Shown piece by piece: positions 49,256 through 59,200 of a stretch of DNA of 64,000 bases. Positions within the stretch are counted from its first letter, which is position 1; each line of letters starts with the position of its first letter. Below the pieces are notes generated by a model. That model was not told the DNA's origin and did not search any database. It saw only the letters and a program-made list of their open reading frames with translations. Both the position numbers and the translations under genes were made by a program. Origin of the DNA: Pectobacterium carotovorum. Its GTDB lineage: Bacteria; Pseudomonadota; Gammaproteobacteria; Enterobacterales; Enterobacteriaceae. The stretch spans positions 496,001-560,000 of the forward strand of contig NZ_JAXAFK010000003.1 in assembly GCF_033898505.1 (NCBI RefSeq), in the 5' to 3' direction.

Positions 49256-49616
49256 AAAGTCCGCGCCTCCAGCTAAACATGTGTTGATGAAATACGATCT
49301 GTTGATGACGTAATGAGCTGCCATCTTACCAGATGTTAGCAGGCCGTACTGCGAGGCAGCCCGCGCCAGAGCAAAATCGTTCAGTAGTCAATTACTGATA
49401 AAAATTAATTAACTGACAATATTTAAAAAACAGAATCCAAATCAATAAGCCCATAATTTTGCCTCACGCATTCCCCGGTTAGCGCTATGCTCTTTTTATC
49501 CCTATAACTCTTATGGGTTATATGCATATAGAACTTTAAGCATGCTTAACATTTAGCACATTGCGTGTAGTCGCGTGTGCCCTGTAATCCTTCTGGATTT
49601 TTAGTAAGGAAAATGG
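49256..49616. promoter_or_regulatory. Divergent intergenic region yjbB / DASS transporter
   Basis: No gene. It holds two perfect palindromes just upstream of the transporter: TATATGCATATA (49519-49530) and TTAAGCATGCTTAA (49536-49549), 68-98 bp before the ATG. Both are good operator candidates; the regulator is not encoded next door. AAGGA lies before the ATG at 49617. Confidence 0.5.
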
Positions 49617-51071
49617 ATGAAGACGAAAACCTCGTATGGACTGAACTGGCTCCCGCTGATCGTGATTCTTGCCATCGCCGCCTTTTTTTGGCGAATGGAA
49701 CCCCCAACCGGCCTAAGCCCTGCCGCCTGGCACTCCGCCGTCATTTTCGTCGCAACGATCGTGTGTATTGTCGCGAATGTTCTCCCAATTGGGGCTATCG
49801 GTATTATCAGTATCACGCTCTTTGCGCTGACGTATGCCGCAGGGGATAAAACGCCCAGCGGCGCGATACAGACCGCACTCAGCGACCTGAACAGCTCGCT
49901 GATCTGGCTGATTGTTGTCGCATTCATGATTGCCCGTGGATTTATCAAAACGGGTCTGGGCCGCCGCATCGCCTTGCAGATGATCCGCCTGCTTGGGAAA
50001 CGCACGCTGGGTCTGGCTTACGGGCTGGCCTTTGCCGATCTGGTGCTTTCTCCCGCGATGCCGAGCAACACCGCACGCTGCGGTGGGATTATTTATCCGA
50101 TTGCCGATTCGCTATCGCGCAGCTTCGATTCCAAACCGGAAGATGCTTCACGCGGTAAGATTGGTACTTTCCTGATTACCTGCATTGGTAACGTTAACGA
50201 CGTGACGGCGGCGCTGTTTATGACCGCCTACACTGGCAATCTGCTGGCGGTAAAACTGGCGGCCAACGCGGGGGTAACCATCACCTGGGGAAGCTGGTTT
50301 CTGGCGGCGCTTGTGCCCTGCTTGATTTCTCTGGCCGTTGTCCCCCTGCTCGTCTACTGGCTGACCAAGCCGGAAATTCGTCATACGCCGGATGCGCCAA
50401 AACTGGCCGTCGCCGAACTGGCAAAAATGGGCAATATGAGCCGCGGTGAATGGCTGATGGCATTTACCGTCATCCTGCTGCTGGTACTGTGGATTTTTGG
50501 CGACCGCTTAGGCGTGGACGCCACAACGGCCTCGTTCGTTGGGCTGTCTTTCCTGCTGTTAACCGGCGTACTGAGCTGGGAAGACGTGAAGAGCGAGAAA
50601 GGCGCCTGGGATACGTTGATTTGGTTCGCCGCCCTGCTGATGATGGCGAATCAGTTGAAAAAGCTCGGCTTCACGAACTGGTTTGGCGATCTCATCGGCA
50701 GCAACATCGGCCACCTGATGCAGGGAACCAGCTGGGTATTGGTGCTGTTGCTGCTGAATGCAGCCTATTTCTACACTCACTATTTCTTCGCCAGCGGCAA
50801 CGCGCAGATCGCCGCGCTTTTTGCGGTGTTCCTCGGTGTCGGGATCAACCTGAATATTCCAGCGGTGCCGATGGCATTCATGCTGGCATTTACCAGCAGC
50901 CTGTACTGTTCACTGACGCAATATACCCACGCGCGCGGCCCCATTCTGTTCGGCGCGGGCTACGTGCCCACCGCCATCTGGTGGCGCACCGGCTTCGTCG
51001 TCAGTCTGGTCAATCAGGCGATCTTTATGAGTGCCGGTCTGCTGTGGTGGAAGGTGATTGGCCTGTATTAA
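49617..51071 (+). CDS. DASS family anion:sodium symporter/antiporter
   Basis: 484 aa with about twelve membrane helices. The stretch DLVLSPAMPSNTARCGGIIYPIADSLSRSF and a second SPN-like THYFFASGNAQIAALF correspond to the two sodium/anion motifs of the DASS (SLC13) group, near CitT/TtdT/YbhI. Members exchange or import citrate, tartrate, succinate or 2-oxoglutarate. The exact substrate is unknown. Not present between yjbB and metH in E. coli. Convergent with the dioxygenase gene. Confidence 0.9.
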   Translation: MKTKTSYGLNWLPLIVILAIAAFFWRMEPPTGLSPAAWHSAVIFVATIVCIVANVLPIGAIGIISITLFALTYAAGDKTPSGAIQTALSDLNSSLIWLIVVAFMIARGFIKTGLGRRIALQMIRLLGKRTLGLAYGLAFADLVLSPAMPSNTARCGGIIYPIADSLSRSFDSKPEDASRGKIGTFLITCIGNVNDVTAALFMTAYTGNLLAVKLAANAGVTITWGSWFLAALVPCLISLAVVPLLVYWLTKPEIRHTPDAPKLAVAELAKMGNMSRGEWLMAFTVILLLVLWIFGDRLGVDATTASFVGLSFLLLTGVLSWEDVKSEKGAWDTLIWFAALLMMANQLKKLGFTNWFGDLIGSNIGHLMQGTSWVLVLLLLNAAYFYTHYFFASGNAQIAALFAVFLGVGINLNIPAVPMAFMLAFTSSLYCSLTQYTHARGPILFGAGYVPTAIWWRTGFVVSLVNQAIFMSAGLLWWKVIGLY

Positions 51072-51096
51072 GGCTATGTGCCGCTGACACGGTGGG

Positions 51097-51123
51097 ATAA
51101 AAAAGGGGCAGCACCGCTGCCCC
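51097..51123 (-). terminator. Intrinsic terminator of the dioxygenase gene
   Basis: On the minus strand GGGGCAGC (51116-51123) pairs with GCTGCCCC (51105-51112) around a 3-nt loop and is followed by six T (51099-51104). It ends the dioxygenase transcript and lies 11 bp past its stop; the same stem is between convergent genes. Confidence 0.9.
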
Positions 51124-51133
51124 CACATCGTTG

Positions 51134-51979
51134 CTACTCTTGTGAAACCGTGTGCTTGTATAAATCACGCTGGGTGAGATAGGTAGAGGTGGCATTCTTA
51201 TCAATAGAGAGAATGATTTCTCCCGTAAACCCATCATTGAAGTCACCTTCATTGACTTTATTTACCGTAAGTAGCGATTGCGCCCCATTCATCTTGGTAA
51301 AATATTCATCTTCATTATTGGTCACGCGCGTGATATCCCTTGGACTATAGGGTTCGTTATTATAAACCACACGACAAAGATCCTCTGGGAAATATAACTG
51401 CCCAACAAAAGCAAAGTGCTCTTTTTCCAGAGGATTTTTACTTGGCCGCCTTATCGCAACATGAATATGTGTCGCCCTGCCGGCATAGAACCCAGGGAAT
51501 ATCGTCGTGAACCTCACCACGCCATGCTGGTCCGTTGGCTGTATGCCACGAAAGAAACTGGTGCTATCTGTTCTATTAACGGTTCCGACATCATCTGTTG
51601 CCGCTTCTTTATCAGGACTAATAAAGCTCCACCCTGAGTATTTCCCTCTGGCGTTACAGTGCCAGATATCAACCAGGATGTTCTCCACGGGTTCACACGA
51701 CACACCGTCGATCACTTTTATCTTCAGCAGCAGCGGGATGCCGGATTGAGATTCGGTAATATCACGCCGTAGTATTTTATAATCAACAAAATAAGGCCCG
51801 ACAATTTGTTCGGTCGTAAGCGGGCACGTCTTTATCCCCACGCCCTTTGCCTTATCCACGACGTCATTCGCCCTCGTATAGAACGGGATATTCGCTAACG
51901 ATAATAACCCGACGGTTCCAATGATTCGTTTCGCAGAGCTAATAAAGAAAAATCGTCTATTTTTATTATTCAATTCCAT
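51134..51979 (-). CDS. Intradiol ring-cleavage dioxygenase-like protein, exported
   Basis: 281 aa. The N-terminus has NRRFFFISSAKRIIGTVGLLSLANIPF, an RR-x-F pattern that suggests Tat export (or a Sec-type anchor). The body has the intradiol dioxygenase fold: TEQIVGPYFVDYKILRRDITE, LLLKIKVIDGVSCEPVENILVDIWHCNARGKYSGW and FTTIFPGFYAGRATHIHVAIR. Non-heme Fe(III) ligands can be placed: Tyr of KYSGW, Tyr of GFYAGR and both His of THIHVA. Relatives open catechol or protocatechuate rings; exported members of this kind are little studied. Low G+C compared with its neighbours. Confidence 0.85.
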   Translation of the reverse strand: MELNNKNRRFFFISSAKRIIGTVGLLSLANIPFYTRANDVVDKAKGVGIKTCPLTTEQIVGPYFVDYKILRRDITESQSGIPLLLKIKVIDGVSCEPVENILVDIWHCNARGKYSGWSFISPDKEAATDDVGTVNRTDSTSFFRGIQPTDQHGVVRFTTIFPGFYAGRATHIHVAIRRPSKNPLEKEHFAFVGQLYFPEDLCRVVYNNEPYSPRDITRVTNNEDEYFTKMNGAQSLLTVNKVNEGDFNDGFTGEIILSIDKNATSTYLTQRDLYKHTVSQE

Positions 51980-52488
51980 TGCTATGCCTCACATGTGCTA
52001 TGTAAATAGCGTTTTAAATAATAAGTAGTGAAATTATTTTCAGGGGTAACAGGCGCTACACCACTCCATTAATGATCAATGCATCGATTAATCGATCAAT
52101 TAATGAATATGACGTTCGGTAACATCACCGAATATAACACGCCACAGAAGTATTATTTTTAGTTGTTAAAATGTCCAGTTCATCTGATATAAATACCACG
52201 TATTGCCACATATCAAGACAAGTACAATTATATTAATTACCCTTAAACAATATAAATACAGGAAATATAAATTCACGATTATTTATTTCATTCAATGAAT
52301 CAGAACGACATCTAATTAGTTGAGGAAAATAGCTGAAATAGATATGCAGTAGTAGAATATTATCGCTATTCGCTATCAGGAATATGATGATCTCATGTAT
52401 TCAAATATGGAGGGAGAATAGAAGATTTATGGATATAAATTTTCATACACGTTACCGTCCTGCCCGTTAAGGCAGGACGGCGAAGGCA
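51980..52488. promoter_or_regulatory. AT-rich intergenic region with palindrome
   Basis: 509 bp, strongly AT-rich, no gene seen. It should hold the dioxygenase promoter at its left end. ATCGATTAATCGAT (52083-52096) is a perfect 14-bp palindrome in a larger dyad around TTAATGATCAATGC; it lies about 110 bp upstream of the dioxygenase start and is an operator candidate. The right end carries the TonB receptor's terminal stem-loop. Confidence 0.4.
52455..52480 (-). terminator. Stem-loop after the TonB receptor gene
   Basis: CCGTCCTGCC (52455-52464) pairs perfectly with GGCAGGACGG (52471-52480) over a 6-nt loop, 8 bp past the receptor stop. No T-run follows on the minus strand, so termination may need help. 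Confidence 0.6.
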
Positions 52489-54594
52489 TCAGAACGAGTA
52501 AGAGACGCTGCCGACTACGCTGCGTTCGGCACCGAAGTAACAGAACTCCAGCGAGTTACAGGCGGAGACATAGCGTTTATCGGTCAGGTTGTTCACATTA
52601 AGCTGCGCACTCACCCCTTTCAGACCCACCTTCGAGAGATCGTATCCCACCGCCAGATCCACCAGCGTATAAGACGGCAGCGTGTGGGTATTGGCACGAT
52701 CGGAGGTCACACCGTTCACGTAACGCACGCCGGAACCAATCGTCAGGCCGTCCAGCGGACCGCTTTTGACATCATAGCTGGCCCAGGCGCTGGCCTGATT
52801 GCGCGGCGCGTACACCGCACGCTTTCCTTGCTCAGCCACACTGCTTTTCTTATAGCGAATATCCGTATAGGTATAAGCCGCTTGCAGACGCAGATTATCC
52901 GTAATATGGCTCACGGCCTCCAGTTCCACCCCTTCCGATTCAATTTCCCCCACGGAACGGTAAGGGTCATTAGGCTGAACTTTTGTCGCCACGTTCTTCT
53001 GATTAATACGGAATACCGACAGACTGTACTGATCCTGAGAACCTTCAGGCTGATATTTCATCCCGGCTTCCCACTGCTTGCCCTTCATAGGCTCCAGTAC
53101 GTTGCCGTTATCATCGGCGAAGCTGGTCGGCGTAAAGGCCGTGGAATAGCTGACATAAGGTGCAAATCCGCTATCAAACAGGTAGAGCAATGCGGCACGC
53201 GAGCTAAAGTTGTTTTTATCCAACTCGCTGTGTGTCCCCTTGGTATGGTTAACATGGGTCACTTTTACCTGGTCGTGACGACCGCCCAGCGTTAGGCGCC
53301 AGCGCTCCCAGCTCATTTGATCCTGTACATAGATGCCTGTCTGTTGCAGCTTATGTTTTTCCTGCGTGCCGGACAGGGTCGTTGGTCCAGAACCGTAAAC
53401 GGGATTAAACGCATTAATCTCCGGGAAGGTACCCGAAGGCCAGTCCATATTATTATTACGCTGCTGATAGTCGAGCCCCACCAGCAGACGGTGGTTTACC
53501 GCACCGGTATCCACGCTGCCATCGAGCTGGTTATCTAGCGTTAACGCAGACAGTGACTCGCGGGAACCCGAGTAATAACGGGTCAGCGTATCGGCGCTCG
53601 GCTGCGTCCAGCCATAGGCGTACACCTGATCCAAATGCACCTTGGTACGCAGATAACGCAGTTTTTGGCGCACCGCCCAGCCGCTATCGAAGCCATGTTC
53701 GAAGTTGTATCCCACCATGTTTTGCTTACGGTCGTATTTCTCATAATTCTCTTCCCCTTCATAGAAGGTGTTCGAGATTTTCCGCCCGTTGTGCGCCACC
53801 ACCGTACCGTCATACGGCAAACCCGAGTGACTGCCGCCTTCTGGATCGCGTTGTAGGTAAGCCATCAATTCCAGACGCGTCTTGTCGGAAATCCGCCACA
53901 GCAGGCTAGGCGCAATCGCATAGCGTTCTTCTTTCAGCGGCCCAAATTGGGTATCCGCTTCACGGACCATTCCCCCCAGACGGAACGCAAAACGCTCGTC
54001 ATCATCCAGCGGTCCGGTAACATCAAACGCCGCGCCACGTTGTGCATTGTTGCCTGCGAACAGTTTGATCTGTCCGCTGCGATCGAAGGATGGCTGGCGG
54101 GAATTCAGCGCCACAATCCCACCCGGAGAAGAACGCCCGTAGAGTACGGACGCCGGGCCTCTGACCACTTCAATGCTGTCGAGGAACCAGGGATCGATAA
54201 CCAGCGAACTATGGGAGTTGGTATCCCCCATCATCTTCAGTCCGTCGAGATAGACGTTATCCAGACTACCGTCGGAAAAGCCGCGCAGTACCATGTAGTC
54301 AAAGCGGTTGGACGCGCCGATCTGGTTGTTATACACACCCGGCGTATAGCCGACCGCCTGCCGAACGCTGGTCGCGCCCTGCTCCTGAATCTGATCGCGC
54401 GTAATGATAGAAACGGCCTGAGGAGTCTCGATATCGGGCGTTTCCAGTTTGGTCGCCCCGCGTTGCGTTTGAGACGTCACAACCAGCGTATCTCCCTGAG
54501 AAGAAGAGGATGGCGTATCCTGCGCCAGTACCGACACAGTAAATCCACTGGTGAAACAGCCGACCACCAGCGCCAGCCGCGTTTTTCTGAACAT
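52489..54594 (-). CDS. TonB-dependent siderophore receptor, ferrioxamine (FoxA) type
   Basis: 701 aa from ATG at 54594 (GGAG six bases upstream). Signal peptide ends VSVLA-QDT near residue 25. A TonB box-like DTLVV, the plug domain (QAVSIITRDQIQEQGATSVRQAVGYTPGV, VEVVRGPASVLYGRSSPGG) and a 22-strand barrel follow, ending GSVSYSF with terminal Phe. The C-terminal CNSLEFCYFGAERSV matches remembered FoxA/FcuA sequences (ACYSTSYCYWGAERSV in Yersinia). It imports iron-hydroxamate siderophores through the outer membrane. It is downstream of an AraC-type regulator with Fur-like boxes in both promoters. Confidence 0.93.
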   Translation of the reverse strand: MFRKTRLALVVGCFTSGFTVSVLAQDTPSSSSQGDTLVVTSQTQRGATKLETPDIETPQAVSIITRDQIQEQGATSVRQAVGYTPGVYNNQIGASNRFDYMVLRGFSDGSLDNVYLDGLKMMGDTNSHSSLVIDPWFLDSIEVVRGPASVLYGRSSPGGIVALNSRQPSFDRSGQIKLFAGNNAQRGAAFDVTGPLDDDERFAFRLGGMVREADTQFGPLKEERYAIAPSLLWRISDKTRLELMAYLQRDPEGGSHSGLPYDGTVVAHNGRKISNTFYEGEENYEKYDRKQNMVGYNFEHGFDSGWAVRQKLRYLRTKVHLDQVYAYGWTQPSADTLTRYYSGSRESLSALTLDNQLDGSVDTGAVNHRLLVGLDYQQRNNNMDWPSGTFPEINAFNPVYGSGPTTLSGTQEKHKLQQTGIYVQDQMSWERWRLTLGGRHDQVKVTHVNHTKGTHSELDKNNFSSRAALLYLFDSGFAPYVSYSTAFTPTSFADDNGNVLEPMKGKQWEAGMKYQPEGSQDQYSLSVFRINQKNVATKVQPNDPYRSVGEIESEGVELEAVSHITDNLRLQAAYTYTDIRYKKSSVAEQGKRAVYAPRNQASAWASYDVKSGPLDGLTIGSGVRYVNGVTSDRANTHTLPSYTLVDLAVGYDLSKVGLKGVSAQLNVNNLTDKRYVSACNSLEFCYFGAERSVVGSVSYSF

Positions 54595-54619
54595 GGGAAT
54601 CTCCACAGACCTTATTATT

Positions 54620-54638
54620 GTAAATAAGAATTATTACC
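54620..54638 (-). promoter_or_regulatory. Fur-box-like sequence upstream of the receptor
   Basis: On the minus strand GGTAATAATTCTTATTTAC matches the Fur consensus GATAATGATTATCATTATC at 13 of 19 bases, and the site is 26-44 bp upstream of the ATG. Iron repression is expected for siderophore receptors. The match is moderate. Confidence 0.5.
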
Positions 54639-54772
54639 GTTTTTAGTCTTGCGATAGCTATGCGCAGTGACAGCGTGCGTATGCGCAATAACAAAACGGG
54701 AACTCAGTGAGAAAGCGTCAGGCAGGCAGCCTCTGACATAAATAAGGTTCAGGAGAGTGATGAAGGGAAGCG

Positions 54773-55729
54773 CTAGCTGACCATGCGCGCATCGCTCGGC
54801 GCCATACCGTAACGCCGCCGGAAAGCCGTGGCAAAGTTGGTCGCATGCTGGTAGCCCGACATCCAGGCCGCCTGTTGAACGCTGTAGCCCTGTACCAGAT
54901 AGCGGCGAGCCAGTTCCAACCGACAGTCGCGCAAATAGTCAAAGACCGAATGACCATACGCCTGACGAAACTTGGTGCGCAGGCTGCTGCTGCTCATCGC
55001 AGCCAGCTGTGCCAGTTCATTAAGGGTGTACTCTTTTTCAGGCTGTTGCGCCAGCAGTCGCCGGACGTTCTCCAGCCGCTCCTGTTCACCGGGCGGAGGC
55101 AATACGCGCCGTTCCCCGCCACGTTGCCCGAATGACAGGCCTTGCCCCAACAGCTGTAGCATTACGCCTTCCAACATCAGCTGGCGTGATAGCCCCGGCG
55201 TGGTGTTTTCCAGCGCGTGCTGTAGCCCAGATAACACATGGCCGGGAACCTGCCATAAAAACGTCGGGTTTCCCCCCTGCTCCCACTCGTTCAGCAACGA
55301 GCCCAACAGCGGATCCAAAGCGAACGTGGCGGGAAAAATACCCAGCGAGACGGTGCGAAGATGACAATCCGCAAGGTGGCTGGCGTTCATGACTAACGGG
55401 TCACCCAGACGAGTGCTGAATGCCATGCCGGCTCGCACAACAAACTCCTTACCGCTCAGGCGCAGCGCGACGCACCCTTCCAGCACCACCAGCGTATAAA
55501 ACGGACAGCAGTGCAAAGACGTCGATTCGTAGGGTTGCAACACGCGCACATTGGAATTCGTCAGACAAATACCGGAGGACAGCGTCATCTCTTCGACATC
55601 CCCCTGCACAACGATACGCTTTTCTTTCGTGCGATCGCGGCAAGACGACAGCTGCGGGAAATGGTAATCAATCCCGTAACGTTCACCGATATCGAAGAAA
55701 TCCTCAATGGAAAAGAGTCGTTTGAGCAT
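54773..55729 (-). CDS. AraC-family regulator, PchR/FoxR-like
   Basis: 318 aa. C-terminal AraC double helix-turn-helix: YTLNELAQLAAMSSSSLRTKFRQAYGHSVFDYLRDCRLELARRYL, then SVQQAAWMSGYQHATNFATAFRRRYGMAPSDAR. The N-terminal half has the shape of iron-uptake AraC regulators (GDVEEMTLSSGICLTNSNVRV; GCVALRLSGKEFVVRAG). It is upstream of and co-directional with the ferrioxamine-type receptor gene, and likely activates it when the siderophore is present. A Fur-like box precedes it. Confidence 0.92.
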   Translation of the reverse strand: MLKRLFSIEDFFDIGERYGIDYHFPQLSSCRDRTKEKRIVVQGDVEEMTLSSGICLTNSNVRVLQPYESTSLHCCPFYTLVVLEGCVALRLSGKEFVVRAGMAFSTRLGDPLVMNASHLADCHLRTVSLGIFPATFALDPLLGSLLNEWEQGGNPTFLWQVPGHVLSGLQHALENTTPGLSRQLMLEGVMLQLLGQGLSFGQRGGERRVLPPPGEQERLENVRRLLAQQPEKEYTLNELAQLAAMSSSSLRTKFRQAYGHSVFDYLRDCRLELARRYLVQGYSVQQAAWMSGYQHATNFATAFRRRYGMAPSDARMVS

Positions 55730-55867
55730 GAGCGAGAAGATACCCTCATCCTGTTTAACGCCCAGAATCAGGCCTGCAGTTAACGGAAATGACGTGACGT
55801 AGCGACCTATTCGCTACAGAGATCGTTATTCACCTTATCATTGCGTAGCGAGCGCATCAATAAGACT

Positions 55868-55886
55868 GATAACTATTCTCATTAAA
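55868..55886 (-). promoter_or_regulatory. Fur-box-like sequence upstream of the AraC regulator
   Basis: GATAACTATTCTCATTAAA agrees with GATAATGATTATCATTATC at 14 of 19 bases. It lies about 140 bp upstream of the AraC-type start. It would give iron repression of the regulator, as reported for PchR-like proteins. Confidence 0.5.
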
Positions 55887-55975
55887 ATGGTGTTCGCGTA
55901 ACACAGGATCATCAACGGGGAAGATATTTCATGGACTCAATCACGAAACCAGTACAGCTATGCAAAAAAGCATAC

Positions 55976-56222
55976 GTTTCGTGCGTGATAAGCCGAGTAT
56001 TTCTCTGTGCCATCAGCACCACGCCCGACTCAGGGCGCTCAATCGCCGCCGCCCTGAGAACCCAGGCTTTTTGGCGGAATTCTGCCGCTACGCGGTGCCT
56101 TCGGCGTTCGTGGTCGCTGTTCGGGCCGTCAGTGACGCGTTCCCGACGCGGCACTGACTTTCGCCGCGTCCATGCGGCTCACCCGGCGGCCACGCCCACC
56201 TCAGCAGAATTTTAACGCCAGT
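55976..56222 (+). repeat. Dispersed structured repeat, copy 2 (divergent)
   Basis: About 247 bp. It keeps the end motif GTTTCGTGCG-x-GAT and the tail ...AATTTTAACGCC of copies 1 and 3. Hairpin A is CTCAGGGCG/CGCCCTGAG (56029-56037/56050-56058). Hairpin B is GTCAGTG-A-CGCG / CGCG-G-CACTGAC (56128-56139/56147-56158) with loop TTCCCGA. Arms differ from copies 1 and 3 but remain paired. It sits between the AraC regulator and metH. A 94-codon frame crosses it, ending HPAATPTSAEF, but is not kept in the other copies. Confidence 0.8.
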
Positions 56223-56272
56223 TGAAAACCAACACTTGTTAACCCACAGATATTATTTCTCTTACTGGCATC

Positions 56273-59200
56273 TTAATCGGCGTCATAGCCCAAATTCGGC
56301 GCCAGCCAGCGCTCCACTTCACTCACATCCATCCCTTTACGCACCGCGTAATCCTCTACCTGATCGTGCTGGATTTGCGCAACGGCGAAGTATTTGCTGT
56401 CGGGGTGGCTGAAGTACCAGCCGGATACCGACGCGCCCGGCCACATGGCATAAGACTCGGTTAACTTCATGCCGGTATGTTTTTCCACATCCAGCAGCTG
56501 CCAGATTTGCACTTTCTCCGTGTGATCCGGGCACGCCGGATAGCCCGGTGCAGGGCGAATACCCTGATAGTTTTCTCGAATCAGCAGCTCGTTACTGAGG
56601 TTCTCATTCGGCGCATAGCCCCAGTACACCTTGCGCACACGCTCATGCAGGTATTCCGCAAAGGCTTCTGCCAGACGGTCAGAGATCGCCTTCACCATGA
56701 TCTTGTTGTAATCATCATGCTGAGCTTCCCATTGATCGGCCAACGTATCTTCTTCCAGACCGCCAGTTACCGCAAAGGCACCGAGATAATCTGGCTTACC
56801 GCTGGACTTCGGCGCCACGAAGTCGGACAGGCAATAGTTCGGGAAGTCAGTTTTCTGCGTCTGCTGGCGCAGATGGTGGCTGACTGACAGCACCGTTTCG
56901 CGCCGTTCATCGGTATAAATCACCACGTCATCCCCAACGCGGTTCGCCGGGAATAAACCCACCACGCCACGAGGATTCAGCGCACCGCGCGCGGATAGGT
57001 CATCCAGCATCGCATTGGCATCGGAAAACAGGCGCTTGGCTTCTTCTCCCACCACCTCATCTTCCAGAATGCGAGGATATTTCCCCGCCAGCGACCAGGT
57101 CATAAAGAACGGCGTCCAGTCGATGTAGTTACGCAGCGTTTCAATGCTGGCCGTCACTTCCTGAACGCCCAGACGATGCGCAACGGGCGGCGTGTAATTT
57201 TCCCAATCCAGATCAGAGGCATTAGCGCGCGCCGCTTCCAACGTCACCGGCGGCGTTCTCGGCTTTTTACGCGCATGCTGAATACGCACGGTTTCATACT
57301 CTTTACGGGTACGCGCCACAAAGTCGTCATATTGCGTACTGGACAGCAGCGCTGACACCACCCCCACAGAGCGGGAAGCATTCTGCACATAGACCGTCGG
57401 GCCGCTGTAGTTCTGCTCAATCTTCACGGCGGTATGCGCTTTAGACGTCGTCGCGCCGCCAATCAGCAGCGGCAGCGTAAAGCCCTGACGCTCCATCTCT
57501 TTCGCCACGTTGACCATTTCATCCAGCGACGGCGTAATCAGCCCGGACAACCCGATGATATCGACGTTCTCTTCACGCGCGGTCTTCAGGATCTTATCCG
57601 TCGGCACCATCACGCCCAGATCGATAATTTCGTAGTTGTTACATTGCAGCACCACGCCGACGATATTCTTACCGATGTCGTGAACGTCGCCTTTGACCGT
57701 CGCCAGCAGGATCTTCCCGGCTGACGTCCCTTTGGCCTTGCTGGCTTCAATATAGGGTTCGAGATAGGCCACTGCCTGCTTCATCACACGGGCAGATTTC
57801 ACCACCTGCGGCAAAAACATTTTCCCCGCGCCAAACAGATCGCCGACCACGTTCATGCCATCCATCAGCGGACCTTCAATCACCTCTATCGGCCGAGCGG
57901 CCTGCTGGCGCGCTTCTTCGGTGTCCAGCTCAATGAATTCGGTAATGCCTTTCACCAGCGAATATTCCAGCCGCTTCTTCACATCCCAGCCGCGCCATTC
58001 CGCCTGCGTTTTACTGCCTTCATCTTCCGTTTTGCTGCCGCGATATTTTTCCGCCAGCTCGAGCATGCGCTCGGTGGCATCGCTGCGACGGTTCAGGATC
58101 ACATCCTCCACCGCCTCGCGCAGTTCCGCAGGGAGATCGTCATAGATCGCCAACTGACCGGCATTCACGATCCCCATGTCCATGCCGTTGCGGATCGCGT
58201 GATAAAGGAAGACGGCGTGGATCGCTTCACGTACCAGATCGTTGCCACGGAATGAGAAGGAAACGTTGGACACGCCGCCGGAGATCATCGCATGCGGCAG
58301 TTGCGCCTTGATGTCTGCACAGGCCTCAATGAAATCCACCGCGTAGTTGTTGTGTTCGTCGATCCCCGTTGCCACGGCGAAGATGTTCGGATCGAAGATG
58401 ATATCTTCCGGTGGAAAACCAACTTCTTCCGTCAGGATGCGGTAGGCTCGGCGACAGATTTCAATTTTACGTGCGCGGGTGTCCGCCTGACCGACTTCAT
58501 CAAAGGCCATGACCACCACGGCGGCACCATAGCGCCGTACCAGTTTGGCATGGTGGACAAAGGCCTCCACGCCTTCCTTCATGGAGATCGAGTTAACAAT
58601 CCCTTTGCCCTGAATACATTTAAGCCCTTTCTCAACCACGTCCCATTTTGAGGAATCAATCATGATCGGCACACGGGCAATATCCGGCTCGCCAGCAATG
58701 AGGTTCAGGAAACGGATCATCGCCGCTTCCGCATCCAGCATGCCTTCATCCATGTTGATATCGATGATCTGCGCGCCGCTTTCCACCTGCTGACGTGCGA
58801 CATCCAGCGCTTCGTTATATTTTTCTTCTTTAATCAGTCGTTTAAAACGCGCAGAACCGGTAACGTTCGTCCGCTCCCCCACGTTAACAAATAGGGTCTT
58901 GGCATCGATAGTCAACGGTTCCAGGCCGGATAAGCGGCAGGCGACCGGGATCTCCGGCAGCTTACGCGGCGGCACGCCTTCCACCACTTTCGCCATCGCG
59001 GCAATATGCGCGGGTGTCGATCCGCAGCAACCACCGACGATATTCAGAAAACCGGATCGCGCCCATTCGCCGATATGTTTCGCCATATCGGTCGGATCTA
59101 AATCGTACTCCCCAAAGGCGTTGGGCAGCCCTGCGTTGGGGTGCGCGCTCACATAGCATTCTGAAATACGTGACAGCTCGGCGACATACTGGCGCAGTTC

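Noticed and set aside
55931-56215. 94-codon frame through repeat copy 2
   Set aside because: The frame is not kept in copies 1 and 3, whereas base pairing is; likely a by-product of the repeat's GC-rich sequence.
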